A DNA stretch of 64,000 nt from Micromussa lordhowensis (lineage: Eukaryota; Cnidaria; Anthozoa; Scleractinia; Lobophylliidae). The first letter of the stretch is position 1. Every line of letters begins with the position of its first letter. The position numbers and the translations under genes are program-made. A model generated the notes under the pieces. It was not told where the DNA came from. It saw only the letters and a list, made by a program, of their open reading frames with translations, and did no database searches. Positions 21,143-32,566 of the stretch are shown piece after piece. The stretch is from assembly GCA_964020085.1 (NCBI GenBank), contig CAXHUQ010000620.1, positions 1 to 64,000 on the forward strand, in the 5' to 3' direction.

Positions 21143-22980
21143 TTTACATTGACTAGGGCAAAATTAAATCATGTTTCAATGCACATGTATTTCACCAGTT
21201 CATTACAGTTCGCTCCAGAAGGAAATGAAAATCTTGCGTGGTTTCAAGTAATGATTTCATGGTGTCACAATTTGTCAACTTCATTTGATGGCAAACAGCT
21301 TTACTTCTTGCAACTAATATTTCATGAAAAGCCATAGAAAGCAAACTTTTTCCACTTGTTTAGTACCGGTACATGTATGCATTTATCACAATCAAATTTG
21401 TCAGAGTATTGAATACAAATACTGTGTTTTGACAGTCAGTTTACTTTTAGATATAGACATCTTTTAACACAAGAAATTAGTAATGCCTATTTTCAACGCA
21501 CTATTTTCAAATATTAATGCTTGGTGAGTAAAACTATGAATTTCCCATTGAATGATGATTGACACAAGGTAATCTTTATATTATATGAAACTTCTCATAA
21601 AACACTATAATTTGTTTAAAGAGGAAACAGTATTATGAGCAATAACTGAAAACAAACAATGATTCTGACAGGTATAAACTTTCACGGAGATCTTTTCTTC
21701 AAACTTCATGCCTACACCAGAAAGGTTATTTAAAAACTGGTTACCAATGAAGTGACACAAAATGTTGCTGATGGACAGATCATATATGCCCGTCCCTTTC
21801 AGTGGCTTGAACTGTTTATTACTTTTCATAGCATCTATGTCACCATTCATTGTCTTGCATACCGGTGTACCTCCAAATGACAGAGATTAAGACTTACCCG
21901 GCCATAGGTAAGCAGTGCTAAGCGGGAAATTTTTTCCAAGTCTGTGTAACAGACTCAACTGTTTCATTTGCCATTTTTTGGAAATTGACCCTTCCTCCCT
22001 CTGACAATAATCTGAATTATGGACTACCCCTTATTTTAATGTACACTTTTCATCAGTCTGTGTTAATTTTAGATGATTGATTAATTAATTGATCATTGCC
22101 TGAACATTGTGACCGTAATGTTGAATACATAACAGTATGTTGCTTATTAAAGTGTCTGTATTACATTTACTTATCAGGTAAAACACGCAGCACATGAACA
22201 TGAAGTGACAGGCCTGGAGTAGTCTGAAAGACCAATGGTGGACATCAGATAAAGCTATTAAAAAAGGTGAGTTAGCATCTGACTACAAGGCAGCAACAAG
22301 TAGTTTTAATTACTACATGTACATGTAGTGTCAGTTGGAATTCTTTCTGTTGAGAATTGACGAAGGGGATGACGCAGTTATTGAACATGACGTCATTATT
22401 TTAGTGTAGGGATGTCAGAACTCCTGTATTACGAGTGGTGAACTTCTCTTGATGTAAGTAGATAGAAGCATTGAGTGGTGTCCTTCAGTAGAATATTGGA
22501 TAATCTATATCTTTAGTGTTCCACTGTATTTGGTCTAAATCCAGTTTTAGTTTAAGGCCTCATTCAGAAGAATGCTAGATTATCTTGGTTTGTTGAGAAG
22601 GTTGAATGCAGGGTTCCAAATATGAGGCGGGTTTTAGGTCAATGACTTAATAGTGACCATTTCTTGACCAAGCGGCATATTAAAATGTATAGAAATTATA
22701 TGTATAGAAATTATACGGCAAAGAACTTTGTTGAGTTTCATAACCATTCCCCTCTATTAACTATGCTGGAACATTGTTCAAAGATGAGCTTATTTACCTG
22801 GAGAATGCATTATGAGATGGGTTTCTGGAAAAATCTATTAAATAAAGCTGCCATTCAATCGATCACTTTTATTAACACGTTTTTTTTTTTGCTATTTTTA
22901 TGTGGCATGTACATGCGTAACAACTTGTACTCAAAATAAAAACAGCAACTGATATTAGATCTTTCACATAGATGTATTCA
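21143..22980. other. Intergenic, no gene seen
   Basis: AT-rich; short frames at 21149-21337, 21605-21850 and 22664-22939 lack domains or splice context. An 18-base perfect palindrome ACTACATGTACATGTAGT is at 22313-22330. Nothing else seen. Confidence 0.35.
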
Positions 22981-23042
22981 CTTGATGCCATCTACAGACC
23001 TGTATATAATGTACAAACTCACAACATGGCCAGCTCCTAGTT

Positions 23043-23114
23043 GGCTTGATAGCTCAGTTGGTAGAGCACAGCACCGGTATCGCAGAGGTGATGGATTCGA
23101 ATCCCATTCAAGCC
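23043..23114 (+). tRNA. tRNA-like sequence, probably a pseudogene
   Basis: Acceptor GGCTTGA pairs with TCAAGCC; the D-arm GCTCAGTTGGTAGAGC is good; the T-arm ATGGA TTCGAAT CCCAT has one mismatch. The anticodon arm (CAGCA CCGGTAT CGCAG) pairs poorly and lacks the usual T33. If real, the anticodon would be GGT (Thr). A run of T follows at once, as for an RNA polymerase III terminator. A tRNA-derived repeat is equally likely. Confidence 0.4.
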
Positions 23115-23691
23115 AGTTTTTTTTTTTTTCAGGCTTCAATTTCACAATTGCTTTTAAAAGTTCTGTATATAGCTGCGATGATCAGTCATGTCTTAAGAAG
23201 TCTTTCATTGAATTTTTTTCATTTATTAGCAGACAAACAAGAAGCAACGACAACAAACATACATTTAGGACAACTGAGATTCATGGAAGAAGCAGATACA
23301 GCTAGCTCAGGTCAGATCAGTTTATATTTCTAGTATCTGTAATTGTGGACACTTGTATATCGTACTGCACATATCAGTTGTCACTCCATCAGTGGAATTC
23401 ACAATGCTTAATTATTCCAACAGTACATGTGAGCATCGTGAGTAACTCAATAATATGTTGGTACCTCTTATCAGGGCAAACAAACACCAAATTAAAAGAG
23501 AATTAAAGAAGATCAGAATTATCTTTGGAGGAAGTAAAATACATCAAACATGGTAGTTGCAGGCCATTCAAAGTTTTTTTTTAATCTGCAGTCAGTGGAC
23601 TAGTGTATTACTATAATTTCAATCACTTTGAAGAACAGATAGAGTACAACATAATAGAATTTAGTTCAGTCTTGAGAAATTGGGTTGAATA

Positions 23692-24264
23692 GGCCGTTCC
23701 GAAATTCAACAGGGAACTGGGGCGAGTTTCAAATTTAAACCAATCGATAAACTGACACCACCACATAAAAGATCATGTCAAGATTGATCATTTGACCAAG
23801 TATGATTCTTTTAGGGTGAGCAGAGACCAAGTTATGGACCTTGAAATATGGCTCAAAATCCATACAAACGTCTCTAATTTTGAGACAGCGTCCCCCAAAA
23901 CGATATAAACTCTTAAAATTTTTCATGATTTCCGTGATACTCTTTAAAATGGGCAAACATAGTGATTTTCATCTCAGCTTCTTTCAAATAGTAGGTGCAT
24001 GTCGGGATTTTACAGTTGTCACAAAACTGATAAAAAATTTTAAGGGTTTATATGGTTTTGGGGGACGCTGTCTCAAAATTAGAGACGTTTGTATGGGTTT
24101 TGAGCCATATTTGAAGGTCCATAACTTGGTCTCTGTTCACCCTAAAAACATTATACTTGGTCAAATGATCAATCTCGACATGATCTTTCATGTGGTGGTG
24201 TCAGTTTATCGATTGGTTAAAATTTGAAACTCGCCCCAGTTCCCTGTTGAATTTCGGAACGGCC
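23692..24264. mobile_element. 573-bp palindromic element with TA target duplication
   Basis: GGCCGTTCCGAAATTCAACA at the left end is mirrored by the complement ending at 24264, flanked by TA (23690-23691, 24265-24266). Inversion extends ~250 bases into each arm, so the 128-codon plus frame (23841-24227) and the minus frame (23735-23956) are the same sequence seen twice. Tc1/mariner-type MITE by target and structure. Confidence 0.8.
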
Positions 24265-24661
24265 TATGACACTTGTTGGTGTCAAGATTATTTGGGAACG
24301 TCCCTGCCTTTTTGGATTAGACAAAAGGAGTGTGAAGTTTTTTTTATGTAGTGATTAGTCAACTGAAAGTACTGCCTGCTCATCTTACTACAAGCAATTT
24401 AAAATCTGTTGATCTTGTAATTTTTTTAGTACGTAATTTTGGTGTACAATTTATCCTGTTTCAGTTAAAATGTTCTCAAAAAAATTGTTTGTCACCAGAT
24501 AGTTAATTATTTTTTTTGCTAGAAAAGCAAAAGTAAATTGAGAGACTACATTTCTTGCAAATATTGTTGACACAAAATAGATATATCTTAATTGACAAAA
24601 GGTACCAGGCTTTTCACATCATAACTTAAAGGCCCCTTTAAATAACGAAATGACAGATTGA
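24265..24661. other. Spacer before satellite array A, no gene seen
   Basis: AT-rich with T runs. Nothing recognisable. Confidence 0.4.
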
Positions 24662-26569
24662 CAACTTGTAAACTCCATACCCTTTTCTATACCTCAACTT
24701 GTAAACTCCCTACCTTTTTATATACCTCAACTTGATAACTCCCCACCCTTTTATACATGTGTATACCTCAACTTGTAAACTCCCCACCCTTTTATTTACC
24801 TCAACTTGTAAACTCCCTACCCTTTTGTGTACCTCAACTTGTAAACTCCCTACTGTTTTACACACCTCAACTTGTAAACTCCCTACCCTTTTATATGGTA
24901 CCTCACCTTGTAAACTCCATACCCTTTTACATACTTCAAGCAGTGGTCGAAATGTTCCAGACTTTTACCTCTGTCTAGTGACAGGCAGAATGTTTTTTTA
25001 CCTGTCTCCACCAACATCCAACTTGAACAATATTATTTTAATATCATTTCATTTTCACTTTTTGAAATTCAACTGGGGTAGTGCAATCATTAATCATAAA
25101 CTGATATATAGTAAGCAATGACTTACGGGTCAGAAAACGATCCATATTGCGAATTCGCGCTTGATCTGCACGAAAACGCGGTAGCAAGACACACTTGCCG
25201 TCTTTGTCATGTGCACTACAAAGATTGCATTATCTTGCTTTTACTGAGTGAAGTCTGGTAAAAACTGTGTGAGAGCTGCATGAGTGAGAACGACTTCGGG
25301 TAGAAAAACAGATGAAAATATTATTCAAATCAATAAATTCTGTATTACTAAGGTTTTCTTACCTGTCGCCAGTGACAGGCATCAATATTGTTTACCTGTC
25401 ACTTCCTGAAATTACCGGAAATCGACAGGTAGACAGACAACATTTCAACCCCTGCTCAAGTGTAAACTCCTTACCCTTTTGTGTACCTCAGCTTGTAAAC
25501 TCCATACCCTTTTATATACCTCACCTTGTAAACTCCCTACCCTTTTATAAACCTCAACTTGTAAACTCCATACCCTTTCATATACCTTAAATGTAAACTC
25601 CCTACCCTTTTGTGTACCTCAACTTATAAACTCCCTACCCTTTCATATACCTCAATTTTTCGAAATATGTACATGGGCCCGACTGGCATTTCCTTAAATA
25701 TTATATTTAATCCTGATAAACAGGTTTATCACTCACGTAAACTCCATACCCTTTTTTTACAGTGTATACCTCTAATGTAAACTCCCTACCCTTTGACATA
25801 CCTCAGTTTGTAAACTCCATACCCATTTATACATGTATACCTCAACTTGTAAACTCTCTACCCTTTTATATACCTCAACTAGTAAACTCCCTACCCATTT
25901 ATATACCTCAACTTGTAAACTCCCTACCCTTTCATATACCTCAACTTGTAAACTCCATACCCTTTTACATACCTCAACTTGTAAACTCTCTACCCTTTCA
26001 TTTACCACAACTTGTAAACTCCCTACCCTTTTATATACCTCAGCTTGTAAACTCCATACCCTTTTATATACCTCAACTTGTAAACTCTCTACCCTTTTAT
26101 GTACCTCAACTTGTAAACTCCCTACCCTTTCATATACCTCAACTTGTAAACTCCCTACCCTTTCATATACCTCAACTTGTAAACTCCATACCCTTTTATA
26201 TACCTCAACTTGTAAACTCTCTACCCTTTTATATACCTCAACTTGTAAACTCCCTACCCTTTTATATACCTCAACTTGTAAACTCCCTACCCTTTCATAT
26301 CCCTCAACTTGTAAACTCCATACCCTTTTATGTACCTCAACTTGTAAACTCCCTACCCTTTCATATACCTCAACTTGTAAACTCCATACCCTTTTATATA
26401 CCTCAACTTGTAAACTCTCTACCCTTTTATATACCTCAACTTGTAAACTCCCTACCCTTTTATAATTATACCTGAACTTGTAAACTCTCTACCCTTTCAT
26501 ATACCTCAACTTGTAATCTCTCTACCCACCCTTTTATATACCTCAACGTGTAAACTCCCTGCCCTAACC
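24662..26569. repeat. 33-bp satellite, array A (interrupted)
   Basis: Tandem 33-base unit with core CTTGTAAACTCCCTACCC followed by 'ttttatatacctcaa'. About 40 units in three blocks: 24662-24939, 25456-25655 and 25737-26569. Variants CCATACCC, TCTCTACCC and TTTCATAT dominate here. Because 33 is a multiple of three, long frames stay open on both strands (11-residue repeats LVNSLPFYIPQ, CKLPTLLYTST and VEVYKRVGSLQ); these are artefacts. Confidence 0.95.
24940..25455. mobile_element. 516-bp element inserted in array A
   Basis: Ends GCAGTGGTCGAAATGTT and AACATTTCAACCCCTGC are imperfect inverted repeats, bordered by TCAA on both sides (24936-24939, 25456-25459), with satellite units on each flank. 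Both arms carry ACCTGTC / GACAGGT motifs. No coding frame. Confidence 0.65.
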
Positions 26570-26599
26570 AGGTTCATTGGGCTGCGCTTTCCTTACAGT

Positions 26600-28073
26600 T
26601 AAACCTGAAAATTTTTAAAATGGCTAATTTCCACCTTTCCTTTGAGGTTAACTACTATTCCTTCATACCATAGAATGTACAGGTACTAAAGTATGTTATG
26701 TGTTGTTTTTGGAGTTATTGCAATAAATGGCTTGAATTTATTTCCACTTGAAGTTGAAAGAGTGTAAGGAAAGCGCATTTAATGGGGAATGGCACTTAAT
26801 CAAGGGACTGGGTTCTACAATTTTGGGTGAAATCGTTAATCATAGTTAACCCTAGGCCTACCCATAGGTATTTCCTCCTCTTAACCTGGGTTTTTTGAAA
26901 AAAGTTATGCACTTCCGAAAATTCTCGCCTAAAAATATTATGAGGAAACGGTATCATGATCGGTAAAATCGGGTATTTTTTTTTTTTTTGAAGTCTTCAA
27001 GTTATAACTCAAAGCCGTTTGAGGTTAAGAAAGAGAAATTTTAGGGAGGGTTAATACAACTATTCAGTAACCTTGTGTTAAAATCTGACCTTATTTGGTC
27101 AAGTCTGCGAGCCACAAAAAATTCTTAACCGATCATAGGTCGAAGATAAATTTTCGGTAAGGAAAGCGCATTTTTAGGTTAACGGGCAAAAACGATTTTC
27201 CACCTTAAAAAAAGCTGATGACGTAAAGAAAAGCAATGGAAATGAAGCCCTTTCATAGGTCTAAATACCGCTAGAGTATCATTGCGTTAACCTTAAACGT
27301 TAATTTTTTATGAATTTTTTTATTTTTTAAGGGTAAGGAAAGCGCACCTTTCGAAAATTTTTTTTAGCCCTCTTTACAAGGTTATTACTCAATGAATTTA
27401 AATGCTGAGACCCTGATTTTTTCAGCATAGTTTCTTCAAGGCATTGGCATTCTCTATTTGTAATAAAAACATTTAGAAGTTTTTGCGCACCTATACAAAA
27501 CTAAAGTTGAATTTCAGTTTTTCTCTGTCGTGGTACTTGCAGTTCAGCTAAGACAGACCTTACAGACAATGGACTGAAAGAATTTTGTTTGCATATTTTG
27601 AAACCTAAATGCTCTAGGAAGCCATGTACCAAGTTTGAAGTTATTTGGTTAAAACGCAAAGGAGTTATGATTTTTTGAAATCATATAAAAGGTTGCAACT
27701 CATCCCCAGTCCCTGTTCTTCGCAAGCCTTGGAAGGGGTAAGTCACGTTTTTTGAGCTCCGTCTTATTTGCTATTTGGCACCCTTAGAACACTGCGCAGA
27801 GGCAATCCAACTATCGGAAGAGGTGTCTAAGGTGCCCGAGCACCTTTCTTGAACATTTTCTTCCCGCAGCATACGTTTGCGTCTGCGCAGGCTTTGGTCG
27901 GAGTTTGAGGGTGCTCTCTGACCACATTTATGATTGAGGAACTCGCCATTCGGGCTGGAGGACCCCTTTATCGATGTTTTGATGTTACATTATGCTTGTT
28001 CATGTTGTGAGGAACCATTTGGTGTTGATTGTATTGAAATCGGTTCCTCCGTTAATTAGTTATGACGTCATCT
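26600..28073. other. Left part of the 6.6 kb block, no gene seen
   Basis: Non-coding, AT-rich, with three plus-strand GTAAGGAAAGCGCA motifs (26764, 27157, 27333). No open frame above 60 codons is convincing. Confidence 0.4.
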
Positions 28074-28333
28074 TTAAAGGAGAATGGAAGGCGAGAACCC
28101 AATTTTTAGGAAGTCCTTTTTACGAAAGCACATGATACGTCGTAATCAAGTTGCTATGTTTTAGGATGTGAACTTACCTTTTAACCTGATTGTAACAGCA
28201 AAAAGCTCCGTGACAGAACAATTTGAACGTCCGCCATTTTGGAAGCCATATTGAAGGCTTGGGCGCATAGCATGACGTCACTGCGCACATGAGAAAAACG
28301 CGCGAATTTCGAGAAGACAACATCAGCTCCAAA

Positions 28334-28465
28334 ATGGTGGAATGTGCTGTAGTTGGCTGTTCAAACAGAACGCCTAGAGATTCCAAAAGAGGGATAAGTT
28401 TTCATCGACTGCCCTTGAAAAATAAACCACTTCTTAAGGAGTGGCTACAAAAGTTTCATTCACCT
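28334..28465 (+). pseudogene. THAP domain, truncated (transposase amino terminus)
   Basis: MVECAVVGCSNRTPRDSKRG continues ISFHRLPLKNKPLLKEWLQKFH. This fits the THAP zinc finger start C-x4-C-x-N, then F-H-x2-P and the invariant W. THAP domains bind DNA and form the amino terminus of P-type and Kolobok transposases. Homology stops before the final Cys/His pair, exactly where the opposite-strand P2X7-C-like frame ends, so an internal deletion removed the rest. An ATG further upstream (28289) is in frame, but the domain's own Met fits family starts better. Confidence 0.75.
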
Positions 28466-28469
28466 GAAA

Positions 28470-28668
28470 TTTTATTTACGGCTTCCTCGATCTCCTTACA
28501 GCATAAACATTCTTTCTCTTGTTGTCCTTCCCAGTTTGCACAACACTCGCATACACACCACAATGTATTTCCCCTTCGGTGCTCATCTTGTCTCTCGTGA
28601 ACACTGTTTTCCTCTGACTCCGAACTGTCTCGCATGGGTTCAAAAGAGTACGGCTCGATCTCAGCCAT
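28470..28668 (-). pseudogene. P2X7 C-terminal (ballast) domain-like ORF, amino-terminal part
   Basis: From the ATG at 28668: MAEIEPYSFEPMRDSSESEE, an acidic linker, then WCVCECCANWEGQQEKECLC followed by CKEIEEAV. The C-x-C-x2-C ... E-C-x-C-C-x-E pattern after a PYxFEP motif matches the zinc-binding start of the P2X7 C-terminal domain, known in cnidarians as stand-alone or fused proteins. The second half of the domain is missing. It lies convergent to the THAP fragment within one transposon. Family assignment is from motif memory, not a search. Confidence 0.6.
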
Positions 28669-29297
28669 AATCCAAACAATCTAAGTGGTTTCGACACGAT
28701 CCGATCTTCAAAAACAAGGCACCTGTGCGCAGTGACGTAACAACATGGCGGCGGGCATTCCTTTTATGGAAGAAACCGGATGGAAAGATGTCCAAAATGG
28801 CGGACGTTCAATTTCGAAAAATGACCACGGATTTTGAACTCGTTTCGTCACTTTCGAGAGGTAAAATTTACTTTTCTTGCTTTTTACTTCAAATCTAAGC
28901 TATTTCAATAGTTTTAAGCTTCCATATAAAATATGACTCCTAGCCTTCCGTTCTCCTTTAAAGTGCACCTAACCCCAAAAATTTTTTTTCGCTAAAACAA
29001 TAAAGCTTATTTTGTGGAGTAATGTGCCGCAAAAATTTTTTGATTTGGTTAAATCCTCGAATTTCTGTGCCCTTTTGAAACCGAGTTTCGTATGGTTCAC
29101 GACCGAGCAAAGGGGAATCTGGGGAGAGTAAGGCCGTGACGTCACTTCGAGAACGAAAGCTTCGGCTGTCCCAGTCGGGCCTTTTACTCTGTGCGAGCGT
29201 AGAAGCCTTTTTGCCGCATAAGTTTTTCGCTGGGGCTCCACAGTCGACAGATTTCTGTTTTTATCAACAATATCTTCTACTTCGTCGGGTTCTGAAA

Positions 29298-29960
29298 TGA
29301 GCTTTGACTCAGAAGACTCCGAAATTTATTATATCGCTGAAGAGAATGACGACTCGCACTTATCAACAACGCAAAGTGAATAGTTAAACGATGACGACCG
29401 AGCTGATTTATATGCTGACAACTCTCTGGCCAATGAAGAATGGACAGCCAAATGAGGTGGATGCTGACAAAGAACTCGAACGAGCTCTGATCTCTGATGG
29501 ACAGACCCGAAGGCAATGATATGTAGAAGTCAGAGAGTGATACTAGTAAGACTGTAGCGCGTGGCGCGTATTTACTATTTTCGCGCATTCTTCGATCTCG
29601 CATTAACATACTTTCGTATAAATAAAAGTCAAGTTCCTTTACTTTCTCAAATTATTTTAACTTCATACGTTCAAAGTAGATCAAAATGATTATCCCATGA
29701 CACAATGCTTGTGTTCTTTTCGTGCGAGTGTGGAAATTGTAGCGTCGCTTCCCTTCAAAACATCAGCGAATGTTATTGTTGTTATTATTGTATTAAAGTG
29801 AGTTAGAAGGTTGTCAAGACTCAAAGAAGAATGATCTTGTTCTTGAAGATAATGGTGCTGATGTTATCTTAAAGTGTGTTACTGAATATCCAGGAATTAA
29901 ACCTGTATGGCTTCAGAAATGGAGTTTTAAGATTAGTAGCGGGCAAATACAAAACTCTCT
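29298..29960 (+). pseudogene. P2X7 C-terminal domain-like ORF, degenerate
   Basis: Pieces in shifted frames. MSFDSEDSEIYYIAEENDDS from 29298 is an acidic start; ADNSLANEEWTAK and ADKELERALISDG follow after stops. From ~29840, DLVLEDNGADVILKCVTEYP continues GIKPVWLQKW, then in another frame NGVLRLVAGKYKT. The CVTEYPG..PVxLxxxVLRxAxxxY string matches the second half of the P2X7 C-terminal domain. Stops and frameshifts make it non-functional. The Cys-rich first half is not readable here. Confidence 0.55.
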
Positions 29961-30019
29961 GTCAGCTGTGCCGACTGACTGCTGTTGTTTCTCAAATCAG
30001 ATGCAACAACGGCAGCATG

Positions 30020-30420
30020 AATCGATGGACAAGCGGTTATTCCAAAGCCACTGAGTCAGCAAAATCCCTTCCTCTCTCTGAAAATCCAGGCATCGAGCGA
30101 GATCATCTGGTTTGAATTAAATGCTTTATAGAACAGATCACCGAACACTTACACTGCTATCACTTTTGCACGTTTCGCTTTCACGAAATCGAGCCATCCC
30201 TTTGTACGTTTCTTCTCTTCAGGACGATCATCTCCATAAAATGGTATGGCATGTAGCGGAGTATCTCCTGTAAGTTTGTTGTGTTGCTACATGACAATAC
30301 AGCGCACCTGGCTAGCATTTTTTTCGAACAACTTTTCCGGCCTTTCCCACACAAACAAGTAAATATGCGAATCTCAGAATCATCGTGTTCTCGATTTGAC
30401 GTCACATCCGGCCCTCGACC
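30020..30420 (-). pseudogene. THAP domain, nearly complete but frameshifted
   Basis: Minus strand: MLARCAVLSCSNTTNLQ, then after a frameshift GDTPLHAIPFYGDDRPEEKK and WLDFVKAKRAK, then after another shift SVICSIKH.. with PDDLARCLDFQREEG. Together this gives all THAP ligands in order (C-x4-C ... C-x2-H) plus the IPFxGDxRPExKKR..W signature of transposon-borne THAP domains. The transposase body is absent. Confidence 0.75.
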
Positions 30421-30592
30421 CATTCCCCGTTAAACTCGGTCGTGAACCAAAATGGCGGCATTTTGACGTACTTTGACGAGCCATAGAAAATCAAAGATTT
30501 AACCAAATCGAAAAATTTTTGCGGCACATTACTCCACAAAATAAGCTTTATGCTTTAGCGAAAAAAAGTTTTTGGGGTTAGGTGCACTTTAA

Positions 30593-31037
30593 TAACTTTG
30601 CGAGGATTTAATCATTTGGCCAGCTAATTGTTGCTTCAGATAGACCTTGACATGGGTTACGTGCATGCTAAACTTTGTGGGAAACGATAAAATCCTCGCA
30701 GAGTTATTAGCGTGTAAAGTTTCGCCACAAAATTACCCTAGTGTGCTTTGCGGCCCTCGGTTTCACGCCAAAGCGAGGCTCAACTTTAACCGCTAATAAC
30801 TCTGAGGGGATTTAACCGTTTGACTTCAAATTTGGAGGATTAATAGAACTTAAGTGTAGCTAGGATTAGTAGGTCTGGAGTGTCACTAAAATGTCTGTAA
30901 ATATGCCAAACATTAACTGCTAATAACTCTAACAGGATTTAACCGTTTGACTTCAAAGACTGCATCCAAAGTTATCTGTTAAGGTTGTTAATTTAACTCC
31001 TCACTAGACTGCCTCTAAAACCCGTTATATGGTATAA
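30593..31037. repeat. Spacer with repeated 'ctaataactct...ggatttaaccgtttga' motif
   Basis: No gene. 'taataactctgaggggattt' (30793) and 'taataactctaacaggattt' (30924) are direct copies, each followed by 'aaccgtttgacttcaaa'. An inverted relative pair ('cgaggatttaatc' 30602, 'taaaatcctcgcagagttat' 30689) lies just before. Confidence 0.5.
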
Positions 31038-31766
31038 ATGGTTGCACCTTTAGGTCTAAAGACAATGTCCTTCGAGGATTGGTTAGGGGAGTTCCTTGAC
31101 CGCTTTCAGCAGGTGGCTGACTTGCTGGAGCCGGGGATGTTGGAGATGGTGGAGCGAGCAGAGGACCATGCCATGCTCATCGCATTCTTTATCAGCTTGG
31201 TGAGGACGATGTCGCGGGTGCCCAACTTTTTCACCCGGAGTTCATATTCCCAATATTACGGACCCTCCTCATCCTTCACAGACAGCAGCTACGAAGAGAA
31301 CGGCAGCGGCCACCACCACCACCGCCGCCACCACCACCGCCACCGCCACCACTACCACCGCCACCACCACCACCGCCACCACCACCACCGCCACCACCAC
31401 CCCCGCCACCACCACGGCTGCCATCACCACCACCACAATCACCACAATCGTCACAATCATCACAATCGCAATCACCACAATCATCACCATCACCATCACC
31501 ATCACGATCACCATCACCATCACAATCATCCACTTCAGAGTCATCACCATCGCCACCTCCACACCTATCGCCACCACATCCATCACCACCACCATCAATA
31601 CCATCCACACCATCAACACAGTCATCACCATCACCGGTCGTGTCATCATTTTCCACGTCACCAGCATCCTCACCGCCATCATCACCACCACGCTCACGCT
31701 CACCACCAGCCTCACCTCCACCGACCAAACGCCCACGACGCTGCTAACTCCCTTGCACACGACTGA
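31038..31766 (+). CDS. Low-complexity ORF (His-rich or Pro/Ser-rich depending on frame), unknown
   Basis: 242 codons from ATG 31038: a helical start (MSFEDWLGEFLDRFQQVADL continuing LEPGMLEMVERAEDHAML), then ~140 residues mostly His from a CAC/CCA-type repeat. A second frame (+2), open from ~31117 to TAA at 31746, reads LGEDDVAGAQLFHPEFIFPI then LRTLLILHRQQLRRERQRP, a Pro/Ser tract, and ends ASPPPTKRPRRC, which looks like a nuclear localisation tail. I cannot tell which, if either, is translated; a frameshift or intron may join the helical start of one to the Pro-rich tail of the other. Product unknown. Confidence 0.25.
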   Translation: MVAPLGLKTMSFEDWLGEFLDRFQQVADLLEPGMLEMVERAEDHAMLIAFFISLVRTMSRVPNFFTRSSYSQYYGPSSSFTDSSYEENGSGHHHHRRHHHRHRHHYHRHHHHRHHHHRHHHPRHHHGCHHHHHNHHNRHNHHNRNHHNHHHHHHHHDHHHHHNHPLQSHHHRHLHTYRHHIHHHHHQYHPHHQHSHHHHRSCHHFPRHQHPHRHHHHHAHAHHQPHLHRPNAHDAANSLAHD

Positions 31767-31779
31767 CTGTGACAAACGT

Positions 31780-32566
31780 AAGTGCTTCCGTCCTCAGCGG
31801 CACCGCTGAGTTGATGGAAGCACCGACAATGACATTTTACTCATCCACATTCATCGTTCGCACGAGCCATACGCATCGTACTCCCATACGCACGTCATAC
31901 TTACTCACATGCATACATTGTACATAAATTGCTGTAAATAGTCGTTCATTATTAGTATTTAAAAAAAATTGTCAAAAAAAAGAACAAAAAAAAAAAACAC
32001 CAAAAAAATCCATGCCACGTTACGGCTTCCATTCTACAAGGTTGAATGTTTGTAAATACAACTGTAAATAGAATTGTAAAATAGAATCTAAATTATTACT
32101 TATTTATTGTAAATTTTTACTGTACAAAAAATTGTATATATTTTAACCTCGGTAAAAACAACCATGTCTTACCTCATTGTTGGTTGAGACTTGGACTCGG
32201 CGCTTATGGTTTCCGTCTGGGATCAAACACGAGTTGGGGTAACCAATCCCCGAGGAGTGCCCCACGGAAACATAGTGCCATTTTTGGGGGTGCAAGAGGG
32301 TGTTGAAGCGCAACTTGCAAACAGGAAGTTTGCTAGGCTTTCCAGGCAGTTTGTAAGCCCTGGTCTGTCTAATCGCCTCTCACACCCTAAGCCAGCTCCA
32401 CCTCCTCGCGGTGCACCCTGGATAGCCTGGCCTTGCGGCTAAGGTTAACAGACGGAGCTCTAACACATTTCTCCTACTTTGGTTTCCCAGTCCCCCCCTT
32501 GCTGTATCAAACGGCAAGAGTACTACCCAGAGACTGAGTGAAAGTATGAATTTCTGTTTTTGGCCA
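31780..32566. other. Non-coding or unassigned stretch after the low-complexity ORF
   Basis: 'gtaaatagtcgttcattatt' with A-rich runs at 31960-32010 resembles a 3' end. An 83-codon frame at 32191-32442 has no recognised domain. Confidence 0.3.

Larger units (their letters stand above)
28078..28957. mobile_element. TTAA-flanked THAP/P2X7C transposon remnant 1
   Basis: Inverted ends AGGAGAATGGAAGGC (28078) and GCCTTCCGTTCTCCT (ending 28957), with TTAA at 28074-28077 and 28958-28961. It abuts the next element, sharing one TTAA. It encodes a THAP domain start on plus (28334-28465) and a P2X7-C-like domain start on minus (28668-28470); the two are joined by an internal deletion. TTAA target plus THAP suggests a Kolobok-type element (inference). 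Confidence 0.75.
28962..30588. mobile_element. TTAA-flanked THAP/P2X7C transposon remnant 2
   Basis: Inverted ends AGTGCACCTAACCCC (28962) and GGGGTTAGGTGCACT (ending 30588), TTAA at 28958-28961 and 30589-30592. Subterminal arms also match in inverted form ('gtggagtaatgtgccgc' near 29015 and 30525). It carries P2X7C-like pieces on plus (29298-29960) and THAP on minus (30420-30020), the same convergent architecture as remnant 1 but reversed. The 345-bp element at 58260 shares the ends. Confidence 0.85.

Noticed and set aside
23043..23114. Functional tRNA-Thr(GGT)
   Set aside because: Anticodon stem pairs poorly and position 33 is not T; kept only as tRNA-like.
23841..24227. 128-codon ORF
   Set aside because: Lies wholly inside a palindromic MITE; its mirror appears as an ORF on the other strand.
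25762..26475. 237-codon 'protein' of LVNSLPFYIPQ repeats and similar long frames in 33-bp arrays
   Set aside because: The repeat unit is a multiple of three, so several frames on both strands stay open. No start context, no splice signals, and unit variation is not frame-aware.
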